From contig NZ_SLZZ01000001.1 of assembly GCF_004346165.1 (NCBI RefSeq), positions 265,225 to 329,224 on the forward strand: 64,000 nucleotides of DNA, given 5' to 3'. Shown piece by piece: positions 17,844-27,003 of the stretch. The stretch's first letter is position 1. Every line of letters begins with the position of its first letter. The notes under the pieces were generated by a model. The model searched no databases. It saw only the letters and a list, made by a program, of their open reading frames with translations, and had not been told where the DNA came from. Source of the stretch: Muricomes intestini. GTDB lineage: Bacteria > Bacillota > Clostridia > Lachnospirales > Lachnospiraceae. Both the position numbers and the translations under genes were made by a program.

Positions 17844-17872
17844 TTGAAAAAACAAAGCCCTTAAAGTATAAT
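17844..17872 (+). promoter_or_regulatory. Sigma-A promoter of miaB
   Basis: TTGAAA (17844-17849), 17-bp spacer, TATAAT (17867-17872). The -10 overlaps an upstream in-frame ATG at 17871, which rules that ATG out as the miaB start. Confidence 0.8.
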
Positions 17873-17906
17873 GTATAAATGTATGATAAGGAAAGGAATA
17901 TATGTA

Positions 17907-19382
17907 ATGATTGATAATACAAAAAATGAAGAGTTTGAAACAATTCTGGACACTATAGATCTCAGCAAACCGGCACCGGTAGACGAACCGAAAAGACAGT
18001 ATTATTTTATCAAGAAGGCGCGTGGATATGTAAAACAAATGAGTGAAAAGGCAGGGCGCCCGCTTTTCTCACATGTCACAACCTTTGGGTGTCAGATGAA
18101 CGCAAGGGACTCAGAGAAGTTGACCGGCATTCTGGAGCAAATTGGTTATCGGGAGGAGACAGAGGAAGAAAAGGCAGATTTTGTTATTTACAACACTTGT
18201 ACTGTCCGCGAGAATGCCAATCAGAGGGTCTATGGAAGAATCGGACAGTTAAAAAAGGGGAAGAAGGACAATCCTTATATGCTGATAGGCCTATGTGGCT
18301 GTATGATGCAGGAAACGGAAGTTGTGGAGAAACTGAAAAAGAGCTATCGATATATAGATTTGATTTTTGGTACTCACAACATTTACAAATTTGCTGAGTT
18401 GATTGTGACACGTTTAGAATCTCAGGGAATGGTGATTGATATCTGGAAAGATACAGATAAAATTGTGGAAGATCTTCCGAGTGAAAGAAAGTATTTTTTT
18501 AAATCTGGAGTAAATATCATGTTCGGCTGCAACAATTTTTGCAGCTACTGCATCGTACCCTATGTGAGAGGACGGGAAAGAAGCCGCAATCCCCAGGATA
18601 TTATCCGTGAGATAGAAGCACTGGTGGCCGATGGAGTAGTGGAAATTATGCTGTTGGGCCAAAATGTGAATTCCTATGGTAAAAATCTGAAAACCCCCAT
18701 GAGTTTTGCTGAGCTTTTACAGGAAATTGAAAAAATAGAAGGACTCAAAAGAATTCGCTTCATGACCTCTCACCCGAAGGATTTATCTGATGAACTGATC
18801 GAGGTGATGGGAAAGTCCCAAAAGATATGTAAACATCTGCATTTACCTGTACAATCGGGAAGCAGCCGGATTCTAAAAAGTATGAACCGTGGTTATACCA
18901 AAGAGCACTATCTGGAGCTTGTAGATAAAATCCGCACAGCTGTTCCTGATATTTCTCTGACTACGGATATTATTGTGGGGTTTCCAACTGAAACAGAGGA
19001 AGATTTCCAAGAGACTCTGGATGTGGTCAGAAAAGTACGCTATGACAGTGCCTTTACTTTCATTTATTCAAAAAGGACAGGAACTCCGGCTGCATCGATG
19101 GAAAAGCAGGTCGCGGATGCAGTGGTGAAGGATAGATTTAACCGTTTGCTTCAGGAAGTGCAAAAAATTTCCGGGGAAGTGTGCAGTGTACATACGGATA
19201 CTGTTCAAGAGATATTGGTGGAGGGCGTGAATGACCACGACTCACTGCTTATGACAGGAAGAATGAGCAACAATCAGTTAGTTCATTTTCCGGGAGGTGA
19301 GAGTTTGATTGGGAAAATTATTGATGTAAAACTGAAAGAATGTAAAGGCTTTTACTATATTGGAGAATTGCTTAAGAAATAA
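17907..19382 (+). CDS. miaB: tRNA-2-methylthio-N6-dimethylallyladenosine synthase MiaB
   Basis: Radical-SAM methylthiotransferase that adds the 2-methylthio group to i6A37 in tRNAs reading UNN codons. It is 491 aa. An N-terminal cluster domain (TFGCQMNARDSE, NTCTVREN, GLCGCMMQE) comes first, then the radical-SAM motif GCNNFCSYCIVP, and a C-terminal TRAM region. The start ATG 17907 lies nine bases after GAAAGGA and downstream of the promoter. Its substrate is made by MiaA, encoded at 24725. Confidence 0.96.
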   Translation: MIDNTKNEEFETILDTIDLSKPAPVDEPKRQYYFIKKARGYVKQMSEKAGRPLFSHVTTFGCQMNARDSEKLTGILEQIGYREETEEEKADFVIYNTCTVRENANQRVYGRIGQLKKGKKDNPYMLIGLCGCMMQETEVVEKLKKSYRYIDLIFGTHNIYKFAELIVTRLESQGMVIDIWKDTDKIVEDLPSERKYFFKSGVNIMFGCNNFCSYCIVPYVRGRERSRNPQDIIREIEALVADGVVEIMLLGQNVNSYGKNLKTPMSFAELLQEIEKIEGLKRIRFMTSHPKDLSDELIEVMGKSQKICKHLHLPVQSGSSRILKSMNRGYTKEHYLELVDKIRTAVPDISLTTDIIVGFPTETEEDFQETLDVVRKVRYDSAFTFIYSKRTGTPAASMEKQVADAVVKDRFNRLLQEVQKISGEVCSVHTDTVQEILVEGVNDHDSLLMTGRMSNNQLVHFPGGESLIGKIIDVKLKECKGFYYIGELLKK

Positions 19383-19430
19383 ATTCCAATTATATTTCAT
19401 ATAAAAACGTCCAGACTATATATGAATGAT

Positions 19431-19612
19431 GTAGGGGACAAAAGGTATTTTGCCCCCTGATACCTACGGATTGCTCCGCACTTTTTGCTCCCGCAATCCT
19501 AAAAACATTCGAAATCCGCCCTACTCGGGCTTCTTTCTCATGTTTTGCAGGTCCCAAAGTCATGCTTTTTCATGCAAGCATGAAACGCATGACCTTGTGA
19601 CCCTGGTATCAT
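19431..19612 (+). repeat. Repeat family A, full copy 1 (182 bp, multi-hairpin)
   Basis: It matches the reverse complement of 48396-48577 over the whole 182 bp with roughly a dozen differences. It contains a first hairpin (GGGGACAAAA, loop GGTA, TTTTGCCCCC), an inner stem (GGATTGC with GCAATCC), a short GCCC/GGGC stem, and a last long palindrome around TTCATGCAAGCATGAA. It sits between miaB and the next gene. No transposase is present. Confidence 0.85.
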
Positions 19613-19640
19613 ATGAATACTATATAGGAGGGCATTTTTT

Positions 19641-20057
19641 GTGAAGAAACTAAGTGAATATTTATTTCTATGGACGCTGGGAGGCACAATTTATTATGCG
19701 TTTGAAATGGTATTCAGAGGGTTTTCCCACTGGTCCATGTTTGTATTGGGAGGAGCGTGCATGGTGTTTTTTGCACAGCAGGGACTCTGGATGAAATGGA
19801 AAGATCCGCTGTGGCTTCAAGTAATCCGCTGCGCGGTGTTTGTGACTGCGGCAGAATTTATTACCGGAATTATTGTGAATAAGTGGCTGGGATGGGACGT
19901 GTGGGATTATTCAGACCAGATATTCCAACTTTTCGGGCAGATTTGTGTGCCATTTATTATTCTGTTTTCCGGTCTGTGTGTCCTGGGAATCTTTTTGACA
20001 GGTTATTTACTCCACTGGCTCTATGGGGAGGAGAAGCCTCAATTTCACGTGTTGTAA
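19641..20057 (+). CDS. Putative ABC-transporter type IV (CmpB-like) membrane protein
   Basis: 138 aa with about four transmembrane helices and the segment GWDVWDYSDQIFQLFGQICVPF, typical of PF06541-type proteins named 'putative ABC transporter permease'. No ATPase partner is nearby and the true role is unknown. The start is GTG, eleven bases after AGGAGG, just downstream of repeat A copy 1. Confidence 0.75.
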   Translation: MKKLSEYLFLWTLGGTIYYAFEMVFRGFSHWSMFVLGGACMVFFAQQGLWMKWKDPLWLQVIRCAVFVTAAEFITGIIVNKWLGWDVWDYSDQIFQLFGQICVPFIILFSGLCVLGIFLTGYLLHWLYGEEKPQFHVL

Positions 20058-20059
20058 GT

Positions 20060-20088
20060 TTGACAAATAAAACCTCCTCTTTCATAAT
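20060..20088 (+). promoter_or_regulatory. Sigma-A promoter of mutS
   Basis: TTGACA (20060-20065), 17-bp spacer, CATAAT (20083-20088). Expected start is about 50 bases before the mutS GTG. Confidence 0.75.
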
Positions 20089-20142
20089 TCATAAAAAAAT
20101 GCTATACTTAGGGGGAATTTTGGGAACGAAAGGAAGAAAAAA

Positions 20143-22794
20143 GTGGCAGAATTAACCCCTATGATGCAGCAATATACGGAGACAAAGTCCCAATATCCCG
20201 ACTGCATTCTATTTTATAGACTTGGTGACTTTTATGAAATGTTTTTTGAGGATGCACTGACAGCTTCAAAAGAACTGGAGATTACACTGACTGGTAAAAA
20301 CTGTGGTCTTGAGGAGCGGGCTCCTATGTGTGGGGTTCCTTATCATGCGGTGGACAGTTACTTGAATAAACTGGTGACCAAAGGTTATAAGGTCGCCATA
20401 TGTGAGCAGATGGAGGACCCGAAGCTGGCTAAGGGGCTGGTGAAGCGGGATGTGGTCCGAATCGTCACTCCGGGGACCAATCTTGCAGCCCAGGCACTGG
20501 ATGAGGCAAAAAACAACTACCTGATGTGTATTGTTTACATAGCTGACAGATACGGACTTTCTATTGCAGATGTCACTACCGGTGATTATTTTGTGACAGA
20601 ATTGCCTGACAGCACAAAACTGTTAGATGAGATTTACAAATTCATGCCCTCTGAAATTATCTGCAATGAGTCTTGCTATATGAGCGGTATGAATCTGGAT
20701 GATTTGAGGGACAGGCTGGGGATTGCCATTTATTCCCTGGATTCCTGGTATTTTGATGATGCCATCTGCAGAGAAAAACTGCTGGAGCATTTTCATGTTT
20801 CTACACTTGCGGGATTGGGACTGCAGGATTTTGACAGCGGGGTTATCAGCGCCGGAGCTTTGATGCAGTATCTACTGGAAACTCAGAAAAATAACCTTTC
20901 TCAGCTGACACATATTACACCTTATGTCACAGGAAAGTATATGATGCTGGACAGTTCCACGCGCAGAAATCTGGAGCTCACTGAAACTCTGAGAGAAAAG
21001 CAGAAAAGAGGCTCTCTTCTCTGGGTGCTGGATAAGAGCAAAACTGCAATGGGAGCCAGGACTCTGCGTAAATATGTGGAACAGCCTCTTATAGAAGTAC
21101 AGGAAATTCAAAAACGTTTGGATGCTGTGGAAGAGCTAAAAAACGAGGCAATCAGCCGGGAAGAAATCAGGGAGTATTTGGCCCCAATTTATGATTTGGA
21201 GCGGCTGGTCACAAGGATTACATATGGCTCGGCAAATCCAAGAGATTTGACGGCCTTTCGCAGTTCTCTTGAAATGCTTCCCCCCATCCGTTATATTCTG
21301 GAGGATATGCATTCCCAGTTATTGTCTGAAATCCGGGAGGATATGGATACACTGGAGGATTTGTGTACCCTGATTAAAGAGGCGATTACAGACGACCCAC
21401 CTCTTGCCATGAAAGAGGGCGGCATTATCCGAGACGGGTACAGCGAGGAAGCAGATAAACTGCGCCGCGCAAAATCGGATGGAAAAGAGTGGATTGCCAG
21501 GCTTGAGGAAGAAGAACGGGAAAAAACAGGAATTAAGAACCTGAAGGTAAAGTATAACAAGGTTTTTGGGTATTACCTGGAAGTGACCAATTCCTATAAA
21601 GACATGGTTCCCGATTATTACACCCGAAAGCAGACGCTGGCAAATGCAGAGCGCTATATTACCCCGGAGCTCAAAGAACTGGAAGATACTATTTTAGGGG
21701 CAGAGGACAAACTGTATGCCCTGGAATATGAACTGTACAGTGCAGTGCGGGATACTGTGGCAGGGGAGGTAGCGAGGATTCAGAAAACAGCCAAGGCAGT
21801 AGCTGCACTGGATGTGTTTACATCTCTGGCACTGGTTGCGGAAAGAGGCAATTATGTGCGTCCGGAAATTAATCAAAAGGGTGTGATTAATATTAAAGAC
21901 GGACGCCACCCGGTAGTGGAAAAGATGATTCCCAATGATATGTTTATTTCAAACGATACATACCTGGATGATAAAAAACAGCGGATTTCCATCATCACAG
22001 GGCCGAATATGGCCGGGAAGTCCACTTACATGAGGCAAGTTGCCTTGATTGTACTGATGGCTCAGCTTGGCTCCTTTGTGCCCGCTGCGGCAGCCGATAT
22101 TGGGCTTGTAGATCGGATTTTCACCAGGGTTGGGGCATCGGATGACCTGGCCTCTGGTCAGAGCACTTTTATGGTAGAGATGACGGAAGTAGCAAATATT
22201 TTGCGCAATGCTACTAATAAAAGCTTGCTGATACTGGACGAAATAGGGAGGGGCACCAGCACTTTTGACGGCCTGTCTATCGCCTGGGCTGTGGTGGAAT
22301 ACATTTCAGACACCCACCTGCTGGGAGCTAAAACTTTATTTGCGACCCACTATCATGAATTGACTGAACTGGAAGGCAAAATACAGAATGTAAACAATTA
22401 CTGTATTGCGGTCAAAGAAAAGGGTGAGGATATTGTTTTCTTGCGCAAAATAGTCAAGGGCGGGGCAGACAAGAGCTACGGAATCCAGGTGGCAAAGCTG
22501 GCGGGAGTACCGGACATTGTAACCACCCGCGCAAAAGAAATTGTAGAAGAATTAAGTAACGAAGATATAACTGCAAGAGTCAGTGAGATTGCGGCGAAAG
22601 AGCACGAAACAAAAAAACAGACAAAGGCAAAAAAATATGATGAGGTCGACATTGCACAGATATCTCTTTTCGATACCGTCAAGGACGATGATGTGTTGGA
22701 AGAACTAAAAACAATCGATGTCGGAAATCTGACGCCTGTTGATGCATTGAATACTATATACAGGCTGCAGAACAAGCTGAAAAACAGATGGTAG
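20143..22794 (+). CDS. mutS: DNA mismatch repair protein MutS
   Basis: Mismatch-recognition ATPase, 883 aa. The N-terminal mismatch-binding motif lies in FYRLGDFYEMF (Phe-X-Glu within DFYEMF). The C-terminal ATPase has GPNMAGKSTYMRQVA and the signature region LASGQSTFMVEMTE. The GTG start follows AAAGGAAG and fits the family N-terminus. It is the first gene of a repair and tRNA-modification operon, followed by mutL after ten bases. Confidence 0.97.
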   Translation: MAELTPMMQQYTETKSQYPDCILFYRLGDFYEMFFEDALTASKELEITLTGKNCGLEERAPMCGVPYHAVDSYLNKLVTKGYKVAICEQMEDPKLAKGLVKRDVVRIVTPGTNLAAQALDEAKNNYLMCIVYIADRYGLSIADVTTGDYFVTELPDSTKLLDEIYKFMPSEIICNESCYMSGMNLDDLRDRLGIAIYSLDSWYFDDAICREKLLEHFHVSTLAGLGLQDFDSGVISAGALMQYLLETQKNNLSQLTHITPYVTGKYMMLDSSTRRNLELTETLREKQKRGSLLWVLDKSKTAMGARTLRKYVEQPLIEVQEIQKRLDAVEELKNEAISREEIREYLAPIYDLERLVTRITYGSANPRDLTAFRSSLEMLPPIRYILEDMHSQLLSEIREDMDTLEDLCTLIKEAITDDPPLAMKEGGIIRDGYSEEADKLRRAKSDGKEWIARLEEEEREKTGIKNLKVKYNKVFGYYLEVTNSYKDMVPDYYTRKQTLANAERYITPELKELEDTILGAEDKLYALEYELYSAVRDTVAGEVARIQKTAKAVAALDVFTSLALVAERGNYVRPEINQKGVINIKDGRHPVVEKMIPNDMFISNDTYLDDKKQRISIITGPNMAGKSTYMRQVALIVLMAQLGSFVPAAAADIGLVDRIFTRVGASDDLASGQSTFMVEMTEVANILRNATNKSLLILDEIGRGTSTFDGLSIAWAVVEYISDTHLLGAKTLFATHYHELTELEGKIQNVNNYCIAVKEKGEDIVFLRKIVKGGADKSYGIQVAKLAGVPDIVTTRAKEIVEELSNEDITARVSEIAAKEHETKKQTKAKKYDEVDIAQISLFDTVKDDDVLEELKTIDVGNLTPVDALNTIYRLQNKLKNRW

Positions 22795-22804
22795 GAGGAA
22801 TGCT

Positions 22805-24724
22805 ATGTCACATATTCAGGTGTTAGATCAAATTACAATTGATAAGATTGCCGCCGGGGAAGTGATTGAGCGCCCTGCTTCTATTGTCAAGGAGCTGGCA
22901 GAAAATGCCATGGATGCCGGTGCTTCTGCTGTAGCAGTTGAAATTCAGGAGGGCGGAATCTCTTTTATCCGTGTTACAGATAATGGAAGCGGTATTTCGC
23001 GGGAGGATGTGCCCAATGCATTCTTAAGGCATTCTACCAGCAAAATCCGCAGTGTAGAGGATCTTTCCCATATTTCTTCTCTGGGATTTCGGGGAGAGGC
23101 CCTTTCCAGTATTGCCGCAGTTACAAAAGTCGAACTGGTTACAAAAACAAAAGATGAACCATTTGGAACCCGGTACGTTATAGAAGGCGGGAAAGAACAG
23201 TCACTGGAGGACACAGGGGCTCCTGACGGAACCACTTTTCTAATCCGTCAGTTGTTCTATAATGTTCCCGCCAGAAGAAAATTTTTAAAAACACCCATGA
23301 CAGAAGCCGGACATATACAGGATCTTTTAATGCGGCTTGCACTTTCCCACCCCGAAGTTTCGTTTCAGTTTGTCAACAACGGACAGGAAAAATTGAGGAC
23401 ATCAGGAAACGGTAAATTAAAGGATGTAATCTACAGTATTTATGGAAGAGAAGCAGCCTCTAATCTGATTGATATGGATTACGAGAAGGAGGGTGTCAGA
23501 ATTGCAGGATATCTTGGGCGCCCGTCAGTCAGCAGGGGAAACCGTAATTTCGAGAATTTTTTTGTGAATGGAAGATATGTAAAAAGTGCTATGATTTCTA
23601 AGGCGGTTGAAGATGCCTACAAGGATTTTATGATGCAGCACAAATTTCCGTTTCTTGTATTACACTTTTACATAAATGGAGAAGATATAGATGTGAATGT
23701 TCACCCCACTAAGATGGAACTGCGTTTTCAAAAACAGCAGCAGGTCTATAACTTGGTATATGAAGGTGTACACAGAACCCTTCTGGAGCCGGAACTGATT
23801 CCGGTGGTGAAGGCACCTGAACCCCCAAAAGTGAAGGAGGACAGGGAGGAGAGCCCATTCCTTCTGAAACCCAGAACAGAAATGCCGGAGCACACAGTAA
23901 AAGCAGAAGAGGTAAAGGATGAGGAGTATTTTCTTAGAAAAATGAGGGAACGGGTCTTATCTTATCACAATCGTGCTTCCTCTGCCGAGGTATCTGATAC
24001 CGGAAATATACACCGGACAGCTTCCCAGTACACTACTGTACGTGAAACAGGAAGCTATCATGCAGAAGAGGCTGTTGCCCCCGAGACTGAGGAAGCCAGA
24101 CAAATGGATCTTTTTGAAGAAAAGCTTCTGAAAAGGGATGTGAAAGCAGAGTACAGACTGATTGGGCAGGTGTTTGGCACTTACTGGCTGGTGGAATTTC
24201 AAAATAATCTTTATATTATCGATCAGCATGCCGCCCATGAACGGGTTTTGTATGAAAGAACTTTAAGAGGAATGAAGGACAGAGAGTTTACTTCTCAATA
24301 TTTGAGTCCTCCTATCATACTTACATTGTCCATGCAGGAGGAAGAAATACTAAAAGAAAACATGGAGCGGTTTGAGAGAATCGGTTTTGAAATTGAACCC
24401 TTTGGCGGTGATGGATATGCAGTCAGGGCGGTTCCTGACAACCTGTTTAGCATTGCAAAAAAGGAATTGCTGATTGAGATGCTGGACGGCCTGGCCGATG
24501 GATTAAACACCCCCATGACTCCGGAGTTAATTGACGAAAAAGTGGCTTCTATGTCTTGCAAGGCTGCCGTCAAAGGAAACAGCCGGCTGTCCGTTGGAGA
24601 GGTGGATACATTGATCGGGGAATTGCTTTTGTTGGAGAATCCATATCATTGTCCCCACGGCAGGCCTACAATTATAGCCATGACCAAGCGGGAATTGGAA
24701 AAGAAATTTAAGAGGATTGTATAA
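22805..24724 (+). CDS. mutL: DNA mismatch repair protein MutL
   Basis: 639 aa. The GHKL ATPase N-domain shows ENAMDAGA, DNGSGI and GFRGEALSSI. A variable linker (about 330-440) is followed by the dimerisation and endonuclease domain. The latter carries DQHAAHERVLYE, the CKAAVKG segment and CPHGRPT, the residues of a metal-dependent nicking MutL. This fits a bacterium without MutH. Directly followed by miaA (the stop and next ATG are adjacent). Confidence 0.97.
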   Translation: MSHIQVLDQITIDKIAAGEVIERPASIVKELAENAMDAGASAVAVEIQEGGISFIRVTDNGSGISREDVPNAFLRHSTSKIRSVEDLSHISSLGFRGEALSSIAAVTKVELVTKTKDEPFGTRYVIEGGKEQSLEDTGAPDGTTFLIRQLFYNVPARRKFLKTPMTEAGHIQDLLMRLALSHPEVSFQFVNNGQEKLRTSGNGKLKDVIYSIYGREAASNLIDMDYEKEGVRIAGYLGRPSVSRGNRNFENFFVNGRYVKSAMISKAVEDAYKDFMMQHKFPFLVLHFYINGEDIDVNVHPTKMELRFQKQQQVYNLVYEGVHRTLLEPELIPVVKAPEPPKVKEDREESPFLLKPRTEMPEHTVKAEEVKDEEYFLRKMRERVLSYHNRASSAEVSDTGNIHRTASQYTTVRETGSYHAEEAVAPETEEARQMDLFEEKLLKRDVKAEYRLIGQVFGTYWLVEFQNNLYIIDQHAAHERVLYERTLRGMKDREFTSQYLSPPIILTLSMQEEEILKENMERFERIGFEIEPFGGDGYAVRAVPDNLFSIAKKELLIEMLDGLADGLNTPMTPELIDEKVASMSCKAAVKGNSRLSVGEVDTLIGELLLLENPYHCPHGRPTIIAMTKRELEKKFKRIV

Positions 24725-25669
24725 ATGAAAAAGCCATTGATTATTTTGGCGGGTCCCACTGCTGTCGGAAAGACCAGGCTGTCGATCGGTCTTGCAAAAA
24801 CAGTGGGGGGCGAAGTTATTTCAGCAGATTCTATGCAGATTTACAGACATATGGATATTGGCTCAGCAAAAATCCATCCCGAGGAGATGGAGGGAGTTGT
24901 ACATCATCTGGTAGATGTGCTGGAGCCGGAGGAGGAATTTCATGTAGTACGTTTTCAGCAGATGGCTAAAGCAGCCATGGAGAAGATTTACGAAAGAGGA
25001 AAGATTCCTATTCTTGTGGGCGGCACCGGATTTTATATTCAGGCCCTTCTGTATGATATCGATTTTACTCACAATGAAAGAGATTCAAAATACCGAGAAT
25101 ATCTGGAAGAACTTGTGCAGCAGAAAGGCTCCGGTTATCTTCATGAAATGTTAAGAAAAGTGGATGCAAAATCCGCAGAATCAATTCACGCCCACAATAG
25201 TAAACGTGTTATCCGGGCGCTGGAGTTCTATAATCAGACAGGAAAAAGGATATCAGAGCACAACGAGAAGGAACGGCAAAAAGAGTCTCCCTACCGTTTT
25301 GCTTATTTTGTACTTTATGATGACAGAGAAAGATTGTACGAAAGAATTAATTGCCGTGTGGATCAAATGCTAAAAGAAGGATTGGTAGAGGAAGTACAGG
25401 CTTTAAAAAAACGGGGCTGTACCAGAGATATGGTTTCTATGCAGGGCCTTGGATACAAGGAAATTCTTGCTTATTTGGACGGGAATATTGCCCTTTCGGA
25501 GGCAGTCTGCAGGATTAAGCGTGATACCCGCCATTTTGCTAAGCGTCAGCTTACCTGGTTCAAACGGGAAAAAGACGCTATATGGCTGGATAAAAAAGAT
25601 TTTGAAAATAACGGGCACCGCCTCCTTGCAAGAATGCAGGAGGAACTGACAAATAGGAATATACTTTAA
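24725..25669 (+). CDS. miaA: tRNA dimethylallyltransferase MiaA
   Basis: Transfers dimethylallyl to N6 of A37 in tRNA, making the substrate of MiaB (17907-19382). It is 314 aa with P-loop GPTAVGKT, the DSMQIYRHMDIGSAK segment and the HHLVDVLEPEE motif. The ATG begins directly after the mutL stop, a mutL-miaA order common in bacteria. Confidence 0.97.
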   Translation: MKKPLIILAGPTAVGKTRLSIGLAKTVGGEVISADSMQIYRHMDIGSAKIHPEEMEGVVHHLVDVLEPEEEFHVVRFQQMAKAAMEKIYERGKIPILVGGTGFYIQALLYDIDFTHNERDSKYREYLEELVQQKGSGYLHEMLRKVDAKSAESIHAHNSKRVIRALEFYNQTGKRISEHNEKERQKESPYRFAYFVLYDDRERLYERINCRVDQMLKEGLVEEVQALKKRGCTRDMVSMQGLGYKEILAYLDGNIALSEAVCRIKRDTRHFAKRQLTWFKREKDAIWLDKKDFENNGHRLLARMQEELTNRNIL

Positions 25670-25686
25670 TTTACAAGGAGAATTGT

Positions 25687-26988
25687 ATGAGTTTTGAAAT
25701 TAATCAGATATACGAAAAACTGGGAATCGAAAAGGATGTCTGTCAGTTTGGAAGAAAGGTAGAGGAAAGTCTTATCCCGCGATTCCGTAAATTTGAGGAA
25801 ACAGCGGAATTCAATCAGTTAAAGGTGCTTCAGGCTATGCAGAAAAACCGTGTCAGTGAGGCATGTTTCCAGTATGCAAGTGGTTATGGCTATAATGATT
25901 TGGGACGGGACACATTGGAAGCGGTATATGCCTCTGCTTTCCACACAGAGTCCGCGCTAGTGCGGCCTCAAATTACCTGCGGGACTCATGCACTGGCACT
26001 GGCACTGGCGGCAAACCTAAGACCCGGGGACGAGTTGCTTTCCCCGGTAGGAAAACCCTATGATACGCTGGAAGAAGTTATCGGTATCAGAGAGTCAAAA
26101 GGCTCTCTTGCGGAGTACGGCATCACATACAGCCAGGTGGAGCTCCTGGAGGATGGTAGTTTTGATTATTCCGCTATCAGAAACGCCATACATGAGAGGA
26201 CAAAACTCGTAACGATTCAACGTTCCAAAGGCTATCAGACGCGCCCAAGCTACTCTGTAGGAAAAATCGGAGAGCTGATCTCCTTCATCAAAGGTATAAA
26301 GCCGGATGTCATCTGTATGGTAGATAACTGCTATGGCGAATTTGTAGAAACAGCGGAGCCAAGCGATGTGGGGGCCGATATGATTGTGGGATCCCTGATC
26401 AAAAATCCGGGGGGCGGACTGGCACCTATCGGAGGATACATTGCAGGCAGGGAAAATTTGATAGAAAACTGTGCCTACAGATTGACTGCCCCTGGACTGG
26501 GGAAAGAAGTGGGGGCCTCATTGGGAGTGATGCAGTCATTTTACCAGGGATTTTTCCTGGCGCCCACTGTTGTGTGCAGCGCGTTAAAGGGAGCAGTGTT
26601 TGCCGCGAATATTTATGAAAAACTAGGCTTTTCGGTAATTCCAAATGGGACAGAAAGCCGTCATGATATTATTCAGGCTGTAGAACTTGGGACGCCAGAG
26701 GGAGTTATCGCTTTCTGTAAGGGAATTCAGTCGGCCGCCCCCGTGGACAGCTACGTAAGTCCGGAGCCCTGGGCTATGCCGGGCTATGACAGTGATGTTA
26801 TTATGGCGGCGGGGGCTTTTGTGCAGGGTTCGTCCATCGAACTAAGTGCAGACGGTCCCATAAAACCGCCATATGCCGTTTATTTCCAGGGAGGGCTTAC
26901 CTGGCCCCATGCGAAACTGGGGATTTTGAAATCTCTGCAGAGTCTGATAAATGCAGGAGTCATTTCTGGAGATGTGCTTTTGAAATAA
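25687..26988 (+). CDS. PLP-dependent methionine gamma-lyase-like protein (YnbB / aluminium-resistance family)
   Basis: 433 aa fold-type I PLP enzyme of the PF06838 family. The PLP lysine is likely in GSLIKNPGGGLAPIGGYIAG, and a conserved aspartate lies in CMVDNCYGEF. Family names (methionine gamma-lyase, aluminium resistance) come from loose similarity, and the true substrate is unknown. Placement after miaA is common in Firmicutes. Ribosome site AAGGAG. Confidence 0.85.
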   Translation: MSFEINQIYEKLGIEKDVCQFGRKVEESLIPRFRKFEETAEFNQLKVLQAMQKNRVSEACFQYASGYGYNDLGRDTLEAVYASAFHTESALVRPQITCGTHALALALAANLRPGDELLSPVGKPYDTLEEVIGIRESKGSLAEYGITYSQVELLEDGSFDYSAIRNAIHERTKLVTIQRSKGYQTRPSYSVGKIGELISFIKGIKPDVICMVDNCYGEFVETAEPSDVGADMIVGSLIKNPGGGLAPIGGYIAGRENLIENCAYRLTAPGLGKEVGASLGVMQSFYQGFFLAPTVVCSALKGAVFAANIYEKLGFSVIPNGTESRHDIIQAVELGTPEGVIAFCKGIQSAAPVDSYVSPEPWAMPGYDSDVIMAAGAFVQGSSIELSADGPIKPPYAVYFQGGLTWPHAKLGILKSLQSLINAGVISGDVLLK

Positions 26989-27003
26989 CAAGGGAGGAAA
27001 GTT

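Noticed and set aside
19450..19644. 64-codon open frame over repeat A copy 1
   Set aside because: It runs through the hairpins of a dispersed non-coding repeat and has no ribosome site.
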